Source: Halobacillus litoralis
Lineage (GTDB): Bacteria > Bacillota > Bacilli > Bacillales > Halobacillaceae
Length of the DNA stretch: 64,000 nt
Assembly: GCF_009856355.1 (NCBI RefSeq)
Contig: NZ_WMEW01000005.1
Coordinates: forward strand, 173,387-237,386
Direction of reading: 5' to 3'
This document shows positions 23,911 through 33,791 of the stretch, one piece after another. Under the pieces are notes generated by a model that was not told the origin of the DNA, searched no databases, and worked only from the letters and a program-made list of their open reading frames with translations. Both the position numbers and the translations under genes were made by a program. Each line of letters starts with the position of its first letter. The stretch's first letter is position 1.

Positions 23911-23922
23911 GAACATATGTTC
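23911..23922 (-). promoter_or_regulatory. LexA-like box in the sqdX-small gene gap
   Basis: GAACATATGTTC is a perfect 12-base palindrome and the core of the B. subtilis LexA consensus (CGAACATATGTTCG); flanking bases are A and T instead of C and G. It lies upstream of the 89-residue minus-strand gene. No good promoter core overlaps it, so it may be non-functional. Confidence 0.5.
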
Positions 23923-23960
23923 TCTTGTGGTTCTTGGAGCATTTTTATGTTTTAACCTCA

Positions 23961-23990
23961 TAAAAAAAGCCACAGAGTTATTACTCTGTG
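23961..23990 (-). terminator. Terminator of the sqdB-sqdX operon
   Basis: On the minus strand CACAGAGT / ACTCTGTG with a 4-base loop is followed by GGCTTTTTTT. The sqdX stop codon is inside the hairpin. Confidence 0.8.
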
Positions 23991-25144
23991 ACCTTTACCT
24001 TCGATTTTTTCGGTTGTTGTGCTGTACTTTCCTCATATACGCGAAGGGTTGTATAGTAATAATCCAAGATCTGTTCAGAAGGTTTCTGCCAGCTGTGCTT
24101 TTCAGCTTCCTTCCTGGCGTTTTTACAAAGGTCGGCATAGAGAGATGGATCTTCCAAACGGCTGATCGCCTCAATCATGCTTTCTGTGTTTTCATTTTCA
24201 AATAAAAGCCCTGTGCGGCCATCTTCCACCTGCTCCATTGTCGGGCCACTCTTAGCTGCTATGACAGGTAGACCTGATGCCATGGCCTCTAATATAACAA
24301 GACCGAGCGTTTCCGTTACAGATGGGAAAATAAGCGCGTCTGAAGAAGAGAATGCCTCAGCCAGTTCATCTCCATGGAGAAGCCCTGTAAACACTGTATT
24401 CGTCCCTTGAAAGGCCTCTTCGAGTTCTCCCTTGACCGGGCCGTCCCCCACAATCGCAAGAGATATGTCTTCCCGTTCGTCCAGCAGCGGCCTGATTTTA
24501 TGGATTTCCTTCTCAGGTGCCAGTCTTCCGACGAACACGAGCAGCTTATTTTCAGGTTTTCCGTTGGATAAACGGCTGCGCATCGTCTCGGTCCGGTGTC
24601 CGGGATGATAATGATCCACAGCTACACCTCTGTCCCATACGCTGACGTTATGGAAGTTCTTATCATCCAGCTCCGTTTTAATCGCCTGTGATGTACACAA
24701 GTTGACATGGGCGTAGTTATGAAGCTTTCTGAAGTACCACCACACCAGCGGCTTAAATGGATACAGCCTGTAATAGTCCAGATACTTCGGTACATGTGTG
24801 TGGTATGAAGCAATCAATGGGTAATTCAGCTTGTCTGCATAGTACACACCAGAGACTCCGACAAGGGCTGGGTTGACCACGTGAACGAGGTCAGGATCGT
24901 GCTTTTGGAGCAGATCCTTCACCCGTTTTTGTGGAAGGCTGAATTCCTTTGATCTGTAAAAAGGCAGTTTTGCTGTCTTTACCCCTTCGACAATCGCTCC
25001 TTTGTATTCCTTTACACCAAGATCCGGAGCAATGACGACGACTTCGTGCTCTTGGTCCAGGAGATACGTAATGGCTTCCTTCAGTCTTGTAACTACGCCA
25101 TCTGTAGATGGCAGGAAAGTTTCTGTAATGATGGCGATTTTCAA
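23981..25144 (-). CDS. sqdX: GT4 glycosyltransferase, probable sulfoquinovosyltransferase SqdX
   Basis: The 387-residue protein is a GT-B fold, family 4 glycosyltransferase. It has IITETFLPSTDGVVTRLKEA at the N-terminus, the acceptor-side block SYHTHVPKYLDYY, and a C-terminal nucleotide-sugar site (FVGRLAPEKEI and SVTETLGLVILEAMASGLPV, with the EX7E glutamates). The start block and HTHVP motif resemble cyanobacterial SqdX. Lying 13 bases after sqdB on the same strand, it should transfer sulfoquinovose from UDP-sulfoquinovose to diacylglycerol at the inner membrane face. TTG 25144 is taken as start because AAGGAG lies 9 bases before it; a longer frame to 25216 would run into sqdB. A different lipid glycosyltransferase role cannot be excluded. 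Confidence 0.78.
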   Translation of the reverse strand: MKIAIITETFLPSTDGVVTRLKEAITYLLDQEHEVVVIAPDLGVKEYKGAIVEGVKTAKLPFYRSKEFSLPQKRVKDLLQKHDPDLVHVVNPALVGVSGVYYADKLNYPLIASYHTHVPKYLDYYRLYPFKPLVWWYFRKLHNYAHVNLCTSQAIKTELDDKNFHNVSVWDRGVAVDHYHPGHRTETMRSRLSNGKPENKLLVFVGRLAPEKEIHKIRPLLDEREDISLAIVGDGPVKGELEEAFQGTNTVFTGLLHGDELAEAFSSSDALIFPSVTETLGLVILEAMASGLPVIAAKSGPTMEQVEDGRTGLLFENENTESMIEAISRLEDPSLYADLCKNARKEAEKHSWQKPSEQILDYYYTTLRVYEESTAQQPKKSKVKVTE

Positions 25145-25157
25145 AGCGGAAAACTCC

Positions 25158-26580
<1,423 letters not shown>

Positions 26581-26612
26581 AAAAAAGCGGGAAGCATCAT
26601 CCGCTCCCCGCT
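26581..26612 (-). terminator. Terminator of floT
   Basis: On the minus strand AGCGGGGAGC pairs with GCTTCCCGCT (one G-U pair) around a 7-base loop, followed by TTTTTT. Confidence 0.85.
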
Positions 26613-26618
26613 GTTCCA

Positions 26619-28118
26619 TTACTCTTCTTTTTCTTTCTTTTCTTCTGATTCTTTTTCTAGGGCCTCTTCCTTCTGATCGTTGGATTCAGAAGCTGCTGCC
26701 GCTTCTTCCGCTCCCTTTTTCTCTTCTGAAGAAAAACTGTTAACGGTTCCTCTGGAAACGTAGCTTTCAAGCATCGCTTTCAAATCCATCCCTGTCGTTT
26801 CCTTCAAGGACTCCTGAATCCCAAGCATTGTAGACGTTACATTTCCTGCAACTTTCGATGAGCCTCCCTTGGAATCCGTGCCGCCCATATCAATCACTTT
26901 CATATCCTTAATCTGACTGATTGGCGCCGACACTTTCTCTGCATATTCAGGAAGAACTTTAATCAGCATTTCCATAATCGCTGCTTCACCGTAATGCTCC
27001 ATCGCTTTTGCCATACGTTCTTTCGATTCCGCTTCTGCAATACCGCGCTGACGGATAACTTCTGCATCAGACTCCCCTTTGATCCGCTCGTTATCCGCTT
27101 CTGCCTGCGCGCGTTTCGTTACTTCATAAGCTTCTGCATCAGCAATTGAACGCCTACGCTTATTTTCCTCTTCTTCAAGCTCTACAGCGCGCTGCTTTTC
27201 GATATACTGAACTTTTAATTCTTCTTCTTTGATCTGCTGGGCAAGCTTCTGCCTTTCCAGTTCCCCGGCCTGATCGGCATTCGCTTTGGCACGGTTCGTT
27301 TCTGTCTGGAATTCCGCTTCTTTTATATCTTTTTCTTTTGTGGAAGACGCAACAGCTGTCAGGCGGCGGTTTTCCTCGTCCTGCGCTTCCTGATCGTTTT
27401 TGGCTTGATAAATACGGGTTTCCTTCGTCGCATCAGATTCCGCCATATTCGCTTTTTTCTGTACCTCTGCAATATGAGGACGTCCAAGCGCATCTATGTA
27501 CCCGTTCTCCACGTCCACATCTTCTACATCATTTAAAGCAAAGGACGTAATTTCAAAACCCATGCCTTTCAAATCCGCTTCTGCAATCCGCTTCACCTGC
27601 GTATTGACTTCTTTGAAATCATTATAAATCTTCTCGATAGGCAGGGAGGCAATGATGGAACGAAGGTGTCCATTTAAGACATCCTTAAGCTCTGATTCCC
27701 GCTCCTTCTGCTTTTTACCGAGAAACTTCTCAGCAAAGTTCGCCATAATCTCAAGTTCACTGCCGATACTGATAACCGCTGTACTGGCTACACGAACCGG
27801 TATGCCTTCCTTCGTGTAGGCTTTTTCTGAATTGACCTGCAGCTGGAAAGATGTCAAGTCAATCGGTGTCGCCGTCTGGAACATACGGAGACGATATCCT
27901 CCACCTCTGATGATTTTAACAGACCTTCCGTTATCATCCTCAAATACGTTCTTTTCCTGTTCCGGATCACCAAGTTTAGGACCCGTTACAATTAAGGCTT
28001 CATTTGAACTGGCCGTTTTATAACGCAGACGGAAGATAATGAATGTAACAATCCCGCCGATGATTAAAGCGCCGCCAAGCACTCCTAAAATAATAACCAC
28101 TAAGGCTCCTTCGAACAT
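26619..28118 (-). CDS. floT: Flotillin-like membrane scaffold protein FloT
   Basis: This 499-residue protein matches FloT (YuaG), a scaffold of functional membrane microdomains. An N-terminal hydrophobic hairpin/anchor (about residues 4-30) is followed by an SPFH/PHB domain (around VRVASTAVISIGSELEIMAN). A long Ala/Glu-rich coiled coil then carries repeated EA motifs, and the tail is very acidic (EEALEKESEEKKEKEE). ATG 28118 is chosen because AAGGAG lies 8 bases before it; the GTG at 28127 overlaps that site. In B. subtilis an NfeD-type gene (yuaF) precedes floT; none is seen here. A terminator follows. Confidence 0.93.
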   Translation of the reverse strand: MFEGALVVIILGVLGGALIIGGIVTFIIFRLRYKTASSNEALIVTGPKLGDPEQEKNVFEDDNGRSVKIIRGGGYRLRMFQTATPIDLTSFQLQVNSEKAYTKEGIPVRVASTAVISIGSELEIMANFAEKFLGKKQKERESELKDVLNGHLRSIIASLPIEKIYNDFKEVNTQVKRIAEADLKGMGFEITSFALNDVEDVDVENGYIDALGRPHIAEVQKKANMAESDATKETRIYQAKNDQEAQDEENRRLTAVASSTKEKDIKEAEFQTETNRAKANADQAGELERQKLAQQIKEEELKVQYIEKQRAVELEEEENKRRRSIADAEAYEVTKRAQAEADNERIKGESDAEVIRQRGIAEAESKERMAKAMEHYGEAAIMEMLIKVLPEYAEKVSAPISQIKDMKVIDMGGTDSKGGSSKVAGNVTSTMLGIQESLKETTGMDLKAMLESYVSRGTVNSFSSEEKKGAEEAAAASESNDQKEEALEKESEEKKEKEE

Positions 28119-28247
28119 ATCATCCACTCCTTCAATTAGTCCCTTTCAAAAAGAAGGGCTGTCTAGCATATCGAAATCCCCCCTCTCTAAGTTTCAGAAA
28201 TTCTGGATTTTTTTATAAAGTATGTGAAATCTGTACATTTATAGTTT

Positions 28248-28270
28248 ATGAAAACGCTTTATTATATAAT
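28248..28270 (+). promoter_or_regulatory. cre site and TATAAT upstream of the acyl-CoA synthetase
   Basis: ATGAAAACGCTTTAT (28248-28262) matches the CcpA cre consensus WTGNAANCGNWNNCW with one mismatch. TATAAT follows at 28265-28270, so CcpA binding would cover the promoter. Catabolite repression of this carboxylate-activating gene is inferred. Confidence 0.6.
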
Positions 28271-28306
28271 GGGTATAAGTTATTACTGATGGAGGAGGAA
28301 GTTCTT

Positions 28307-30268
28307 ATGCGTACATATCCAAATGTATGGAAACCGGAACAGGAGCAGATCGAATCAACCCGTTTGTATCAGTGGATGAAAAAATCAGGCTTTACGGATT
28401 ATGATTCCTTTCATCAGGCAACAACAACCCGTTTGGAATGGATGTGGGAGGACGCCTGTAGAGAACTGGGAATTGAATGGTCTGTACCTTATCAGAAAAC
28501 CCTGGATTTATCCCGCGGCCTTCCCTATCCTCAATGGTTTGTCGGAGGTGAAATCAATGCCACCCATAACGCTCTCGATAAATGGGCGGAAAAACCGAAC
28601 CATCAAGACAAAACAGCTGTATTCTGGGAAGGCGACAACGGGGATTCCACAGCCTACTCCTTTAAAGAACTTCAGGAAGCTGTCGATCAGACCGCTCATG
28701 GATTCAAGCGTTACGGCATCACAAAAGGGGATATCGTGACGCTTTATATGCCGATGGTGCCGGAAACGCTTATCAGTATGCTGGCCCTTTCCAAAATCGG
28801 CGCTGTTTTCTCCCCTGCTTTCTCCGGATATAAAGCAGATGCTGTAGCTGCCAGGATCCAGGCTTCCAGAGCAAAAGCACTGATTACCGTTGATGGCTTC
28901 TACAGGCGTGGGAAAACCATGAAGATGAAGGAACAGGCGGATAAGGCGGCAGAGCAGTGTCCTTCTCTTGAGCATGTGTTTGTTATAGAACGATCCGGTA
29001 TCGACGTCCCCTGGCATGAACAACGGGACATTCCCTGGTCATCTCTGCAGAAAAAAGCAGGTCCTTTTCCATCAGCCGCTACTAAATCCGACGATCCCTT
29101 CATGCTGATTTATACATCAGGGACGACAGGTAAACCGAAAGGAGCGGTTCACACCCATGCCGGTTTCCCCATTAAAGCTGCTTTTGATGCCGGGATCTGT
29201 ATGGACGTCGATCAGGAAGATACATTATTCTGGTACACCGATATGGGATGGATGATGGGGCCCTTCCTCGTATATGGAGGACTTGTAAATGGCGCATCCA
29301 TCGTCATGTTTGAAGGCACACCCGATTATCCTGAGCCTGACCGCTTATGGCAGATGGTCGACACCTATAAGGTGACGCACCTCGGCCTTTCCCCAACACT
29401 CGTCCGAACGTCCATGAAGCATGGAGCCAAATGGCTGCACCGGCATTCTCTTGACTCCTTAAAACTGATTGCATCGACAGGCGAGCCTTGGAATGAGGAA
29501 CCATGGAACTGGCTGTTTGAACATGCCGGAAAGAAACGGGTGCCGATTTTCAATTACTCGGGCGGCACAGAAATATCCGGCGGGATTTTAGGAAATATCC
29601 TGATCAAGCCGATCCAGCCGGTTACTTTTAATGCAGCGCTGCCGGGAATGGATGCGGTGGTGTTAAATGAGAATGGGGAACGTATCACCAATGAAGTCGG
29701 CGAACTGGCGATTCGTAACCCATGGGTAGGCATGACAAACAGCTTTTTTGAAGACGATCAACGCTACGAGGAATCGTACTGGAGCCGCTTCCCGGATACA
29801 TGGGTGCACGGCGACTGGGTGATCGAGGATGATAAAGGCTACTTCACGATCACCGGACGCTCCGATGATGTGTTGAATGTAGCTGGGAAACGACTGGGAC
29901 CTGCCGAGGTGGAAACTGTTCTCGTGGACCATCCTCTCGTTTTGGAAGCTGGTGTTATCGGCATTCCTCATGAAACTAAAGGAGAAGAACCTGTAGCATT
30001 TGTTGTCACAAACAACCAGGTCGTGGAACAGGCGTCCCTGATAGAGGATTTAAAAAAGTATCTGCACCATAAGCTTGGAAAAGCTTTGTCCCCGGGCAGC
30101 ATTCACCTCGTATCCGACCTTCCTAAAACGAGGAATGCCAAAGTGATGCGCCGTGCAGTCAAGGCCGCCTATCTAAACCGGTCTACAGGAGATTTAAGTG
30201 CCCTTGAGAATCCTGAAAGTGTTCAGGAAATTTCCGCCCTCGGAAAAACAACGGGTGCACAATCATAA
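28307..30268 (+). CDS. AMP-forming acyl-CoA synthetase, acetyl-/acetoacetyl-CoA synthetase-like
   Basis: The 653-residue enzyme is an ANL-superfamily ligase activating a small carboxylic acid as acyl-AMP and then acyl-CoA. Motifs are LIYTSGTTGKPKGAVHTHAG (ATP loop), YTDMGWMMGP, and GYFTITGRSDDVLNVAGKR (hinge). The catalytic lysine is expected in KTRNAKVMRRAV near the C-terminus. Length fits acetyl- or acetoacetyl-CoA synthetases. It is divergent from flotillin and convergent with the leucine-type operon, whose HMG-CoA lyase releases acetoacetate, so acetoacetate activation is attractive but unproven. GGAGGAGGAAG precedes ATG 28307. Confidence 0.85.
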   Translation: MRTYPNVWKPEQEQIESTRLYQWMKKSGFTDYDSFHQATTTRLEWMWEDACRELGIEWSVPYQKTLDLSRGLPYPQWFVGGEINATHNALDKWAEKPNHQDKTAVFWEGDNGDSTAYSFKELQEAVDQTAHGFKRYGITKGDIVTLYMPMVPETLISMLALSKIGAVFSPAFSGYKADAVAARIQASRAKALITVDGFYRRGKTMKMKEQADKAAEQCPSLEHVFVIERSGIDVPWHEQRDIPWSSLQKKAGPFPSAATKSDDPFMLIYTSGTTGKPKGAVHTHAGFPIKAAFDAGICMDVDQEDTLFWYTDMGWMMGPFLVYGGLVNGASIVMFEGTPDYPEPDRLWQMVDTYKVTHLGLSPTLVRTSMKHGAKWLHRHSLDSLKLIASTGEPWNEEPWNWLFEHAGKKRVPIFNYSGGTEISGGILGNILIKPIQPVTFNAALPGMDAVVLNENGERITNEVGELAIRNPWVGMTNSFFEDDQRYEESYWSRFPDTWVHGDWVIEDDKGYFTITGRSDDVLNVAGKRLGPAEVETVLVDHPLVLEAGVIGIPHETKGEEPVAFVVTNNQVVEQASLIEDLKKYLHHKLGKALSPGSIHLVSDLPKTRNAKVMRRAVKAAYLNRSTGDLSALENPESVQEISALGKTTGAQS

Positions 30269-30307
30269 GAAAAGCCTGGGTCTTATTAAAAGATCCAGGC
30301 TTTTCTT
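30267..30307. terminator. Bidirectional terminator between acyl-CoA synthetase and yngE
   Basis: A 13-bp perfect outer stem (AAGAAAAGCCTGG / CCAGGCTTTTCTT) with a further inner pairing serves both convergent genes. Confidence 0.9.
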
Positions 30308-30309
30308 AT

Positions 30310-31851
30310 TTATACCGGATAAACGCCATGTTTTCTATCCGTAAACTGGACGTTTTTGCGCGCATACGCTTCATATCGAGTGCTCAGTTCATGACGGAGG
30401 CGGTCGGGTTTCACCACATCATCAATGACCATTTCAGAAGCCAGGCGGTAAATATCGATGTTTTCCTTGTATTCCTCCTGCTTTTCTTTAATGAAAGCAG
30501 GACGGTCTTCTTCAGGAAGTGCAGCAATCTTATTGGCATAGACAGCATTCACAGCCGCTTCAGGACCCATCACGGCGATTTGAGCCGTAGGAAGAGCCAG
30601 ACAGGCATCCGGTTCAAAAGCCGGTCCTGCCATCGCATACAAGCCTGCTCCGTACGCTTTCCTGACGATCACTGAAATTTTAGGAACAGTGGCTTCGCTC
30701 ATAGCTGCGAGCATTTTCGCCCCGTGTCGGATAATTCCCGCTCTTTCCACCTTCGTTCCAATCATAAAGCCGGGGATATCAGCAAGGAACAAGAGAGGAA
30801 TATTGAAAGCATCACACAGCTGTATGAACTTCGCTGCTTTATCTGCAGAATCCGGAAACAATACGCCCCCTTTGGCCCTCGGCTGGTTGGCAATGATGCC
30901 GACGGACTTTCCGTTGATCCTTGAAAGGCCTGTAATTAATTCAGGAGCAAACTTTCTCTTGATTTCACAAAAGGAATCCTCATCAATAAGGCGGTTAATG
31001 AGCTGATACATATCAAACGGAGCATTTTGGTTTCGGGGTATCAGTTCTTCGATCGTTTTATCAAAGGCTTCCGGCTCTCTGGCTTCCCTCGTTTTCGGAC
31101 GCTCCTGATAGGAACTGGGGAAATAGCTCAAATAGCTTCTGGCAAACAATAAAGCTTCCTTCTCATCAGATACCAGCACATCCCCGCATCCCGATACAGA
31201 GCAGTGCATGGAAGCACCACCCATCTCCTCAAGCGATACCTTTTCGCCAATGACCTTTTCTGCCATTCTTGGAGAGCCCAGATACATGGAAGCATTGCCA
31301 TCAACCATGATGACGATATCACAGAAGGCTGGAATATAAGCGCCCCCTGCAGCGGATGGACCAAATAACAGGCAGACCTGCGGCACACGTCCGGATAACT
31401 TAATCTGATTGTGGAAAATACGTCCCGCTCCGCGCCTGTTCGGGAACATATCTACCTGATCAGTAATTCTTGCTCCTGCCGAATCTACGAGGTACAACAT
31501 AGGCGCATTGATTTTCAAAGCGGTTTCCTGGATACGGATGATTTTCTCAACGGTTCTTGCACCCCAGGATCCTGCTTTTACAGTCGAATCATTGGCCATC
31601 ACACATACCGTTTCCCCGTTGATCCTCCCAATACCTGTCACAACCCCGTCCGCAGGCAGTCCTTCTGACTGACAGTTCGCAAAAAAAGCATCTTCGATAT
31701 CCAGATCTTCATCAAACAACAATTGAAGACGGTCACGCACGAACATTTTCCCTTTTTCTGCGTTCTTTTCATGGTACTTTTCTGCGCCGCCTCCGGCAAT
31801 GTTCTTCACTCGTTCTTCAAACGTCTGCTGGTCCGTCATCGTTTTCTCCAC
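30310..31851 (-). CDS. yngE: Acyl-CoA carboxylase carboxyltransferase subunit (methylcrotonyl-CoA carboxylase beta-like)
   Basis: The 513-residue protein has the two crotonase-like halves of biotin-dependent carboxyltransferases. ADGVVTGIGRINGETVCVMA and LFGPSAAGGAYIPAFCD lie in the N-half, GGVLFPDSADKAAKFIQLCD and ADIPGFMIGTKVERAG in the C-half. It transfers CO2 from carboxybiotin to an acyl-CoA. The operon partners (biotin carboxylase, carrier, hydratase, HMG-CoA lyase) point to 3-methylcrotonyl-CoA. GTG 31851 is chosen because AAAGGAG lies 9 bases upstream, 5 bases after the yngF stop; longer frames would overlap yngF. It is the last gene of the operon. Confidence 0.88.
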   Translation of the reverse strand: MEKTMTDQQTFEERVKNIAGGGAEKYHEKNAEKGKMFVRDRLQLLFDEDLDIEDAFFANCQSEGLPADGVVTGIGRINGETVCVMANDSTVKAGSWGARTVEKIIRIQETALKINAPMLYLVDSAGARITDQVDMFPNRRGAGRIFHNQIKLSGRVPQVCLLFGPSAAGGAYIPAFCDIVIMVDGNASMYLGSPRMAEKVIGEKVSLEEMGGASMHCSVSGCGDVLVSDEKEALLFARSYLSYFPSSYQERPKTREAREPEAFDKTIEELIPRNQNAPFDMYQLINRLIDEDSFCEIKRKFAPELITGLSRINGKSVGIIANQPRAKGGVLFPDSADKAAKFIQLCDAFNIPLLFLADIPGFMIGTKVERAGIIRHGAKMLAAMSEATVPKISVIVRKAYGAGLYAMAGPAFEPDACLALPTAQIAVMGPEAAVNAVYANKIAALPEEDRPAFIKEKQEEYKENIDIYRLASEMVIDDVVKPDRLRHELSTRYEAYARKNVQFTDRKHGVYPV

Positions 31852-31855
31852 GTGC

Positions 31856-32638
31856 TCACTCTCCTTTATATTCCGGTCTGCGTTTTTCCTTAAAAGCATG
31901 TAAACCTTCCATACGATCGGCTGTCGGGATCGTTGTCTTATAGGCAGCGTGTTCGATTTCAAGGCTTTCATCCAGCGGTTTTTCACAGCCCAGATTTATT
32001 GCATGTTTCGCTGCCTTGACAGCTAACGGTCCGTTTCTTGCTATACAGGCAGCCAGGTCGTGGGCTTCTTCCATTAGCATTTGTGGTTCATACATATATT
32101 CAACAAGCCCCATTTGGAACGCTTTAGAGGCTTCCACTGGTTTCGCTGTATAAATCATAGACTTGGCGCGCCCCGGGCCTATGAGTCGGGATAGTCTCTG
32201 GGTACCGCCTGCCCCGGGGATAATTGCGAGGGATGTTTCGGTCAATCCTGCTTTTGCAGAAGAGCTCATCATGCGTAAATCACAGGCTAAAGCAAGCTCA
32301 AGACCGCCGCCGAAGGCTGCCCCATTCATAAGCGCAATCGTCGGGACCTCTATTTTTTCCAATTGACGGAGGGTGTCCCCGATCTTCCGTACGGTTTGTA
32401 CCACTTCATCTTCGGTCATGTCTGATCTTTCCTTTAAATCCGCTCCTGCACAGAACGCTTTGCTGCCTTCTCCTGTAAGTAAGACGACCCGGATATCAGA
32501 ACGGGACTGGATGCGGTCGATTTTTTCAGATAGTTCATCTAAAAGCGCATGGGAGAGAGCATTCGCCGCTTCCGGTCGATTCAATGTGAGCTGACAGACA
32601 TAAGGCAGTGGCTCTTCCATACGAACGAGTTCATTCAT
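31856..32638 (-). CDS. yngF: Enoyl-CoA hydratase family, probable methylglutaconyl-CoA hydratase
   Basis: The 260-residue crotonase-fold enzyme shows the oxyanion-hole blocks AFCAGADLKER and ALMNGAAFGGGLELALACDL. Its acid residue is in GLTETSLAIIPGAGGTQRL, where both catalytic glutamates of hydratases can be placed. It would hydrate 3-methylglutaconyl-CoA to HMG-CoA in the leucine route. The ATG lies 3 bases after the yngG stop, with AAGGAAAGGGTG as ribosome-binding region, so translation is coupled. Function beyond the superfamily is inferred from the operon. Confidence 0.87.
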   Translation of the reverse strand: MNELVRMEEPLPYVCQLTLNRPEAANALSHALLDELSEKIDRIQSRSDIRVVLLTGEGSKAFCAGADLKERSDMTEDEVVQTVRKIGDTLRQLEKIEVPTIALMNGAAFGGGLELALACDLRMMSSSAKAGLTETSLAIIPGAGGTQRLSRLIGPGRAKSMIYTAKPVEASKAFQMGLVEYMYEPQMLMEEAHDLAACIARNGPLAVKAAKHAINLGCEKPLDESLEIEHAAYKTTIPTADRMEGLHAFKEKRRPEYKGE

Positions 32639-32641
32639 GGC

Positions 32642-33550
32642 TTACACCCTTTCCTTATTCAAGATCTGCATGCCGTGGCTTGGAAGCGTCTTTCCAAGAA
32701 CGCGCTGCATGTAACCGGCTGCTTTTTGAAGCGCTTTTTCATCTATTCCCGTGTGGATTCCCATCCGATGAAGCATATGAACGAGGTCATCTGTCGCAAG
32801 GTTTCCTGAAGCCCCGTCCGCATAAGGACAGCCCCCAAGACCACCGAGGGATGCATCAAAAGTCGTGATGCCATGCTGAAGAGATACAATGACGTTCGCC
32901 AGCGCCATGCCTCTCGTATTGTGAAAATGCATCGCCAGGTTCTCAAGCGGAAGATGTTTCTTCCAATAGGATAAAGCCTCATCCACCTGCTTCGGGTCGG
33001 CTGTTCCAATCGTATCTCCCATGGACAGTTCATCGATGCCCATACGCAATAAGCGGTCACTTACCCGGAGAACCTGGTCTTTTGATGTTTTTCCATCATA
33101 AGGACACTCAAAGACCGTAGACACATAGCCGCGCACCTGTTTCCCTTCACGTTTAGCTGTTTGGATAACATCCTCCAGCACGGGGAACGTTTCATCAATC
33201 GTTTTATTAATATTTTTTCGATTGTGTGTTTCGCTTGCTGACATAAACACAGCCACTTCATCAACATCTGCTGTTAAAGCAGCCTCCAGTCCTTTTTGAT
33301 TCGGGACTAAGGCAGCATACGTGATGCCTGGTTTCCGTTTTATGGATGCGGCTACCTGAGCTGCATCCTTCAGCTGCGGGATCCATTTCGGATGCACGAA
33401 GGAGCTGATTTCTATGGATGACAGCCCGGTATCCGATAATTGATTGATCCAAGCCACTTTATCTTCTGCAGCTATTTCCTTAGGTTCATTCTGAAGACCG
33501 TCCCTCGGTCCGACTTCCTTTATCGTTACATGATCAGGCAGGTTCAGCAT
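32642..33550 (-). CDS. yngG: Hydroxymethylglutaryl-CoA lyase
   Basis: This 302-residue TIM-barrel enzyme cleaves HMG-CoA to acetoacetate and acetyl-CoA. EVGPRDGLQNE at residues 12-22 supplies the divalent-metal Asp and Arg. MGDTIGTADP and MHFHNTRGMALANV hold the metal histidines. GLGGCPYADGASGN carries the catalytic cysteine typical of HMG-CoA lyase rather than isopropylmalate synthase. Length matches the family. It lies 11 bases after the biotin carrier gene and defines the operon as a leucine-type route ending in acetoacetate. Confidence 0.92.
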   Translation of the reverse strand: MLNLPDHVTIKEVGPRDGLQNEPKEIAAEDKVAWINQLSDTGLSSIEISSFVHPKWIPQLKDAAQVAASIKRKPGITYAALVPNQKGLEAALTADVDEVAVFMSASETHNRKNINKTIDETFPVLEDVIQTAKREGKQVRGYVSTVFECPYDGKTSKDQVLRVSDRLLRMGIDELSMGDTIGTADPKQVDEALSYWKKHLPLENLAMHFHNTRGMALANVIVSLQHGITTFDASLGGLGGCPYADGASGNLATDDLVHMLHRMGIHTGIDEKALQKAAGYMQRVLGKTLPSHGMQILNKERV

Positions 33551-33561
33551 ACGATCCGCTC

Positions 33562-33777
33562 CTATGATTCAATAATGGCAATAACGTCGCCTTCGTTGAC
33601 AAAATCTCCCTCTCCGACTTTCAATTCTTTAATCGTCCCGGACGCTTCGGCGGGGATGGGGATTTCCATTTTCATCGACTCCAGAATCACAACATCGTCC
33701 CCGTCATTGATCTGTGTTCCTTCCGCTGCTGTAACTTTCCATACACTTCCTGCCATTGATGCTTTTACTTCAATCAT
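33562..33777 (-). CDS. yngHB: Biotin carboxyl carrier protein, small
   Basis: This 71-residue protein is a stand-alone biotinyl domain. The biotin-lysine motif ILESMKMEIP is central, with mirror-image glycine turns (AEGTQINDGDDV and GEGDFVNEGDVI) on either side. It carries CO2 between the biotin carboxylase encoded just upstream in the operon and the carboxyltransferase YngE. AAAGGAGGAC precedes the ATG. A separate small carrier is also found in B. subtilis (yngHB). Confidence 0.9.
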   Translation of the reverse strand: MIEVKASMAGSVWKVTAAEGTQINDGDDVVILESMKMEIPIPAEASGTIKELKVGEGDFVNEGDVIAIIES

Positions 33778-33791
33778 GTGTAGTCCTCCTT

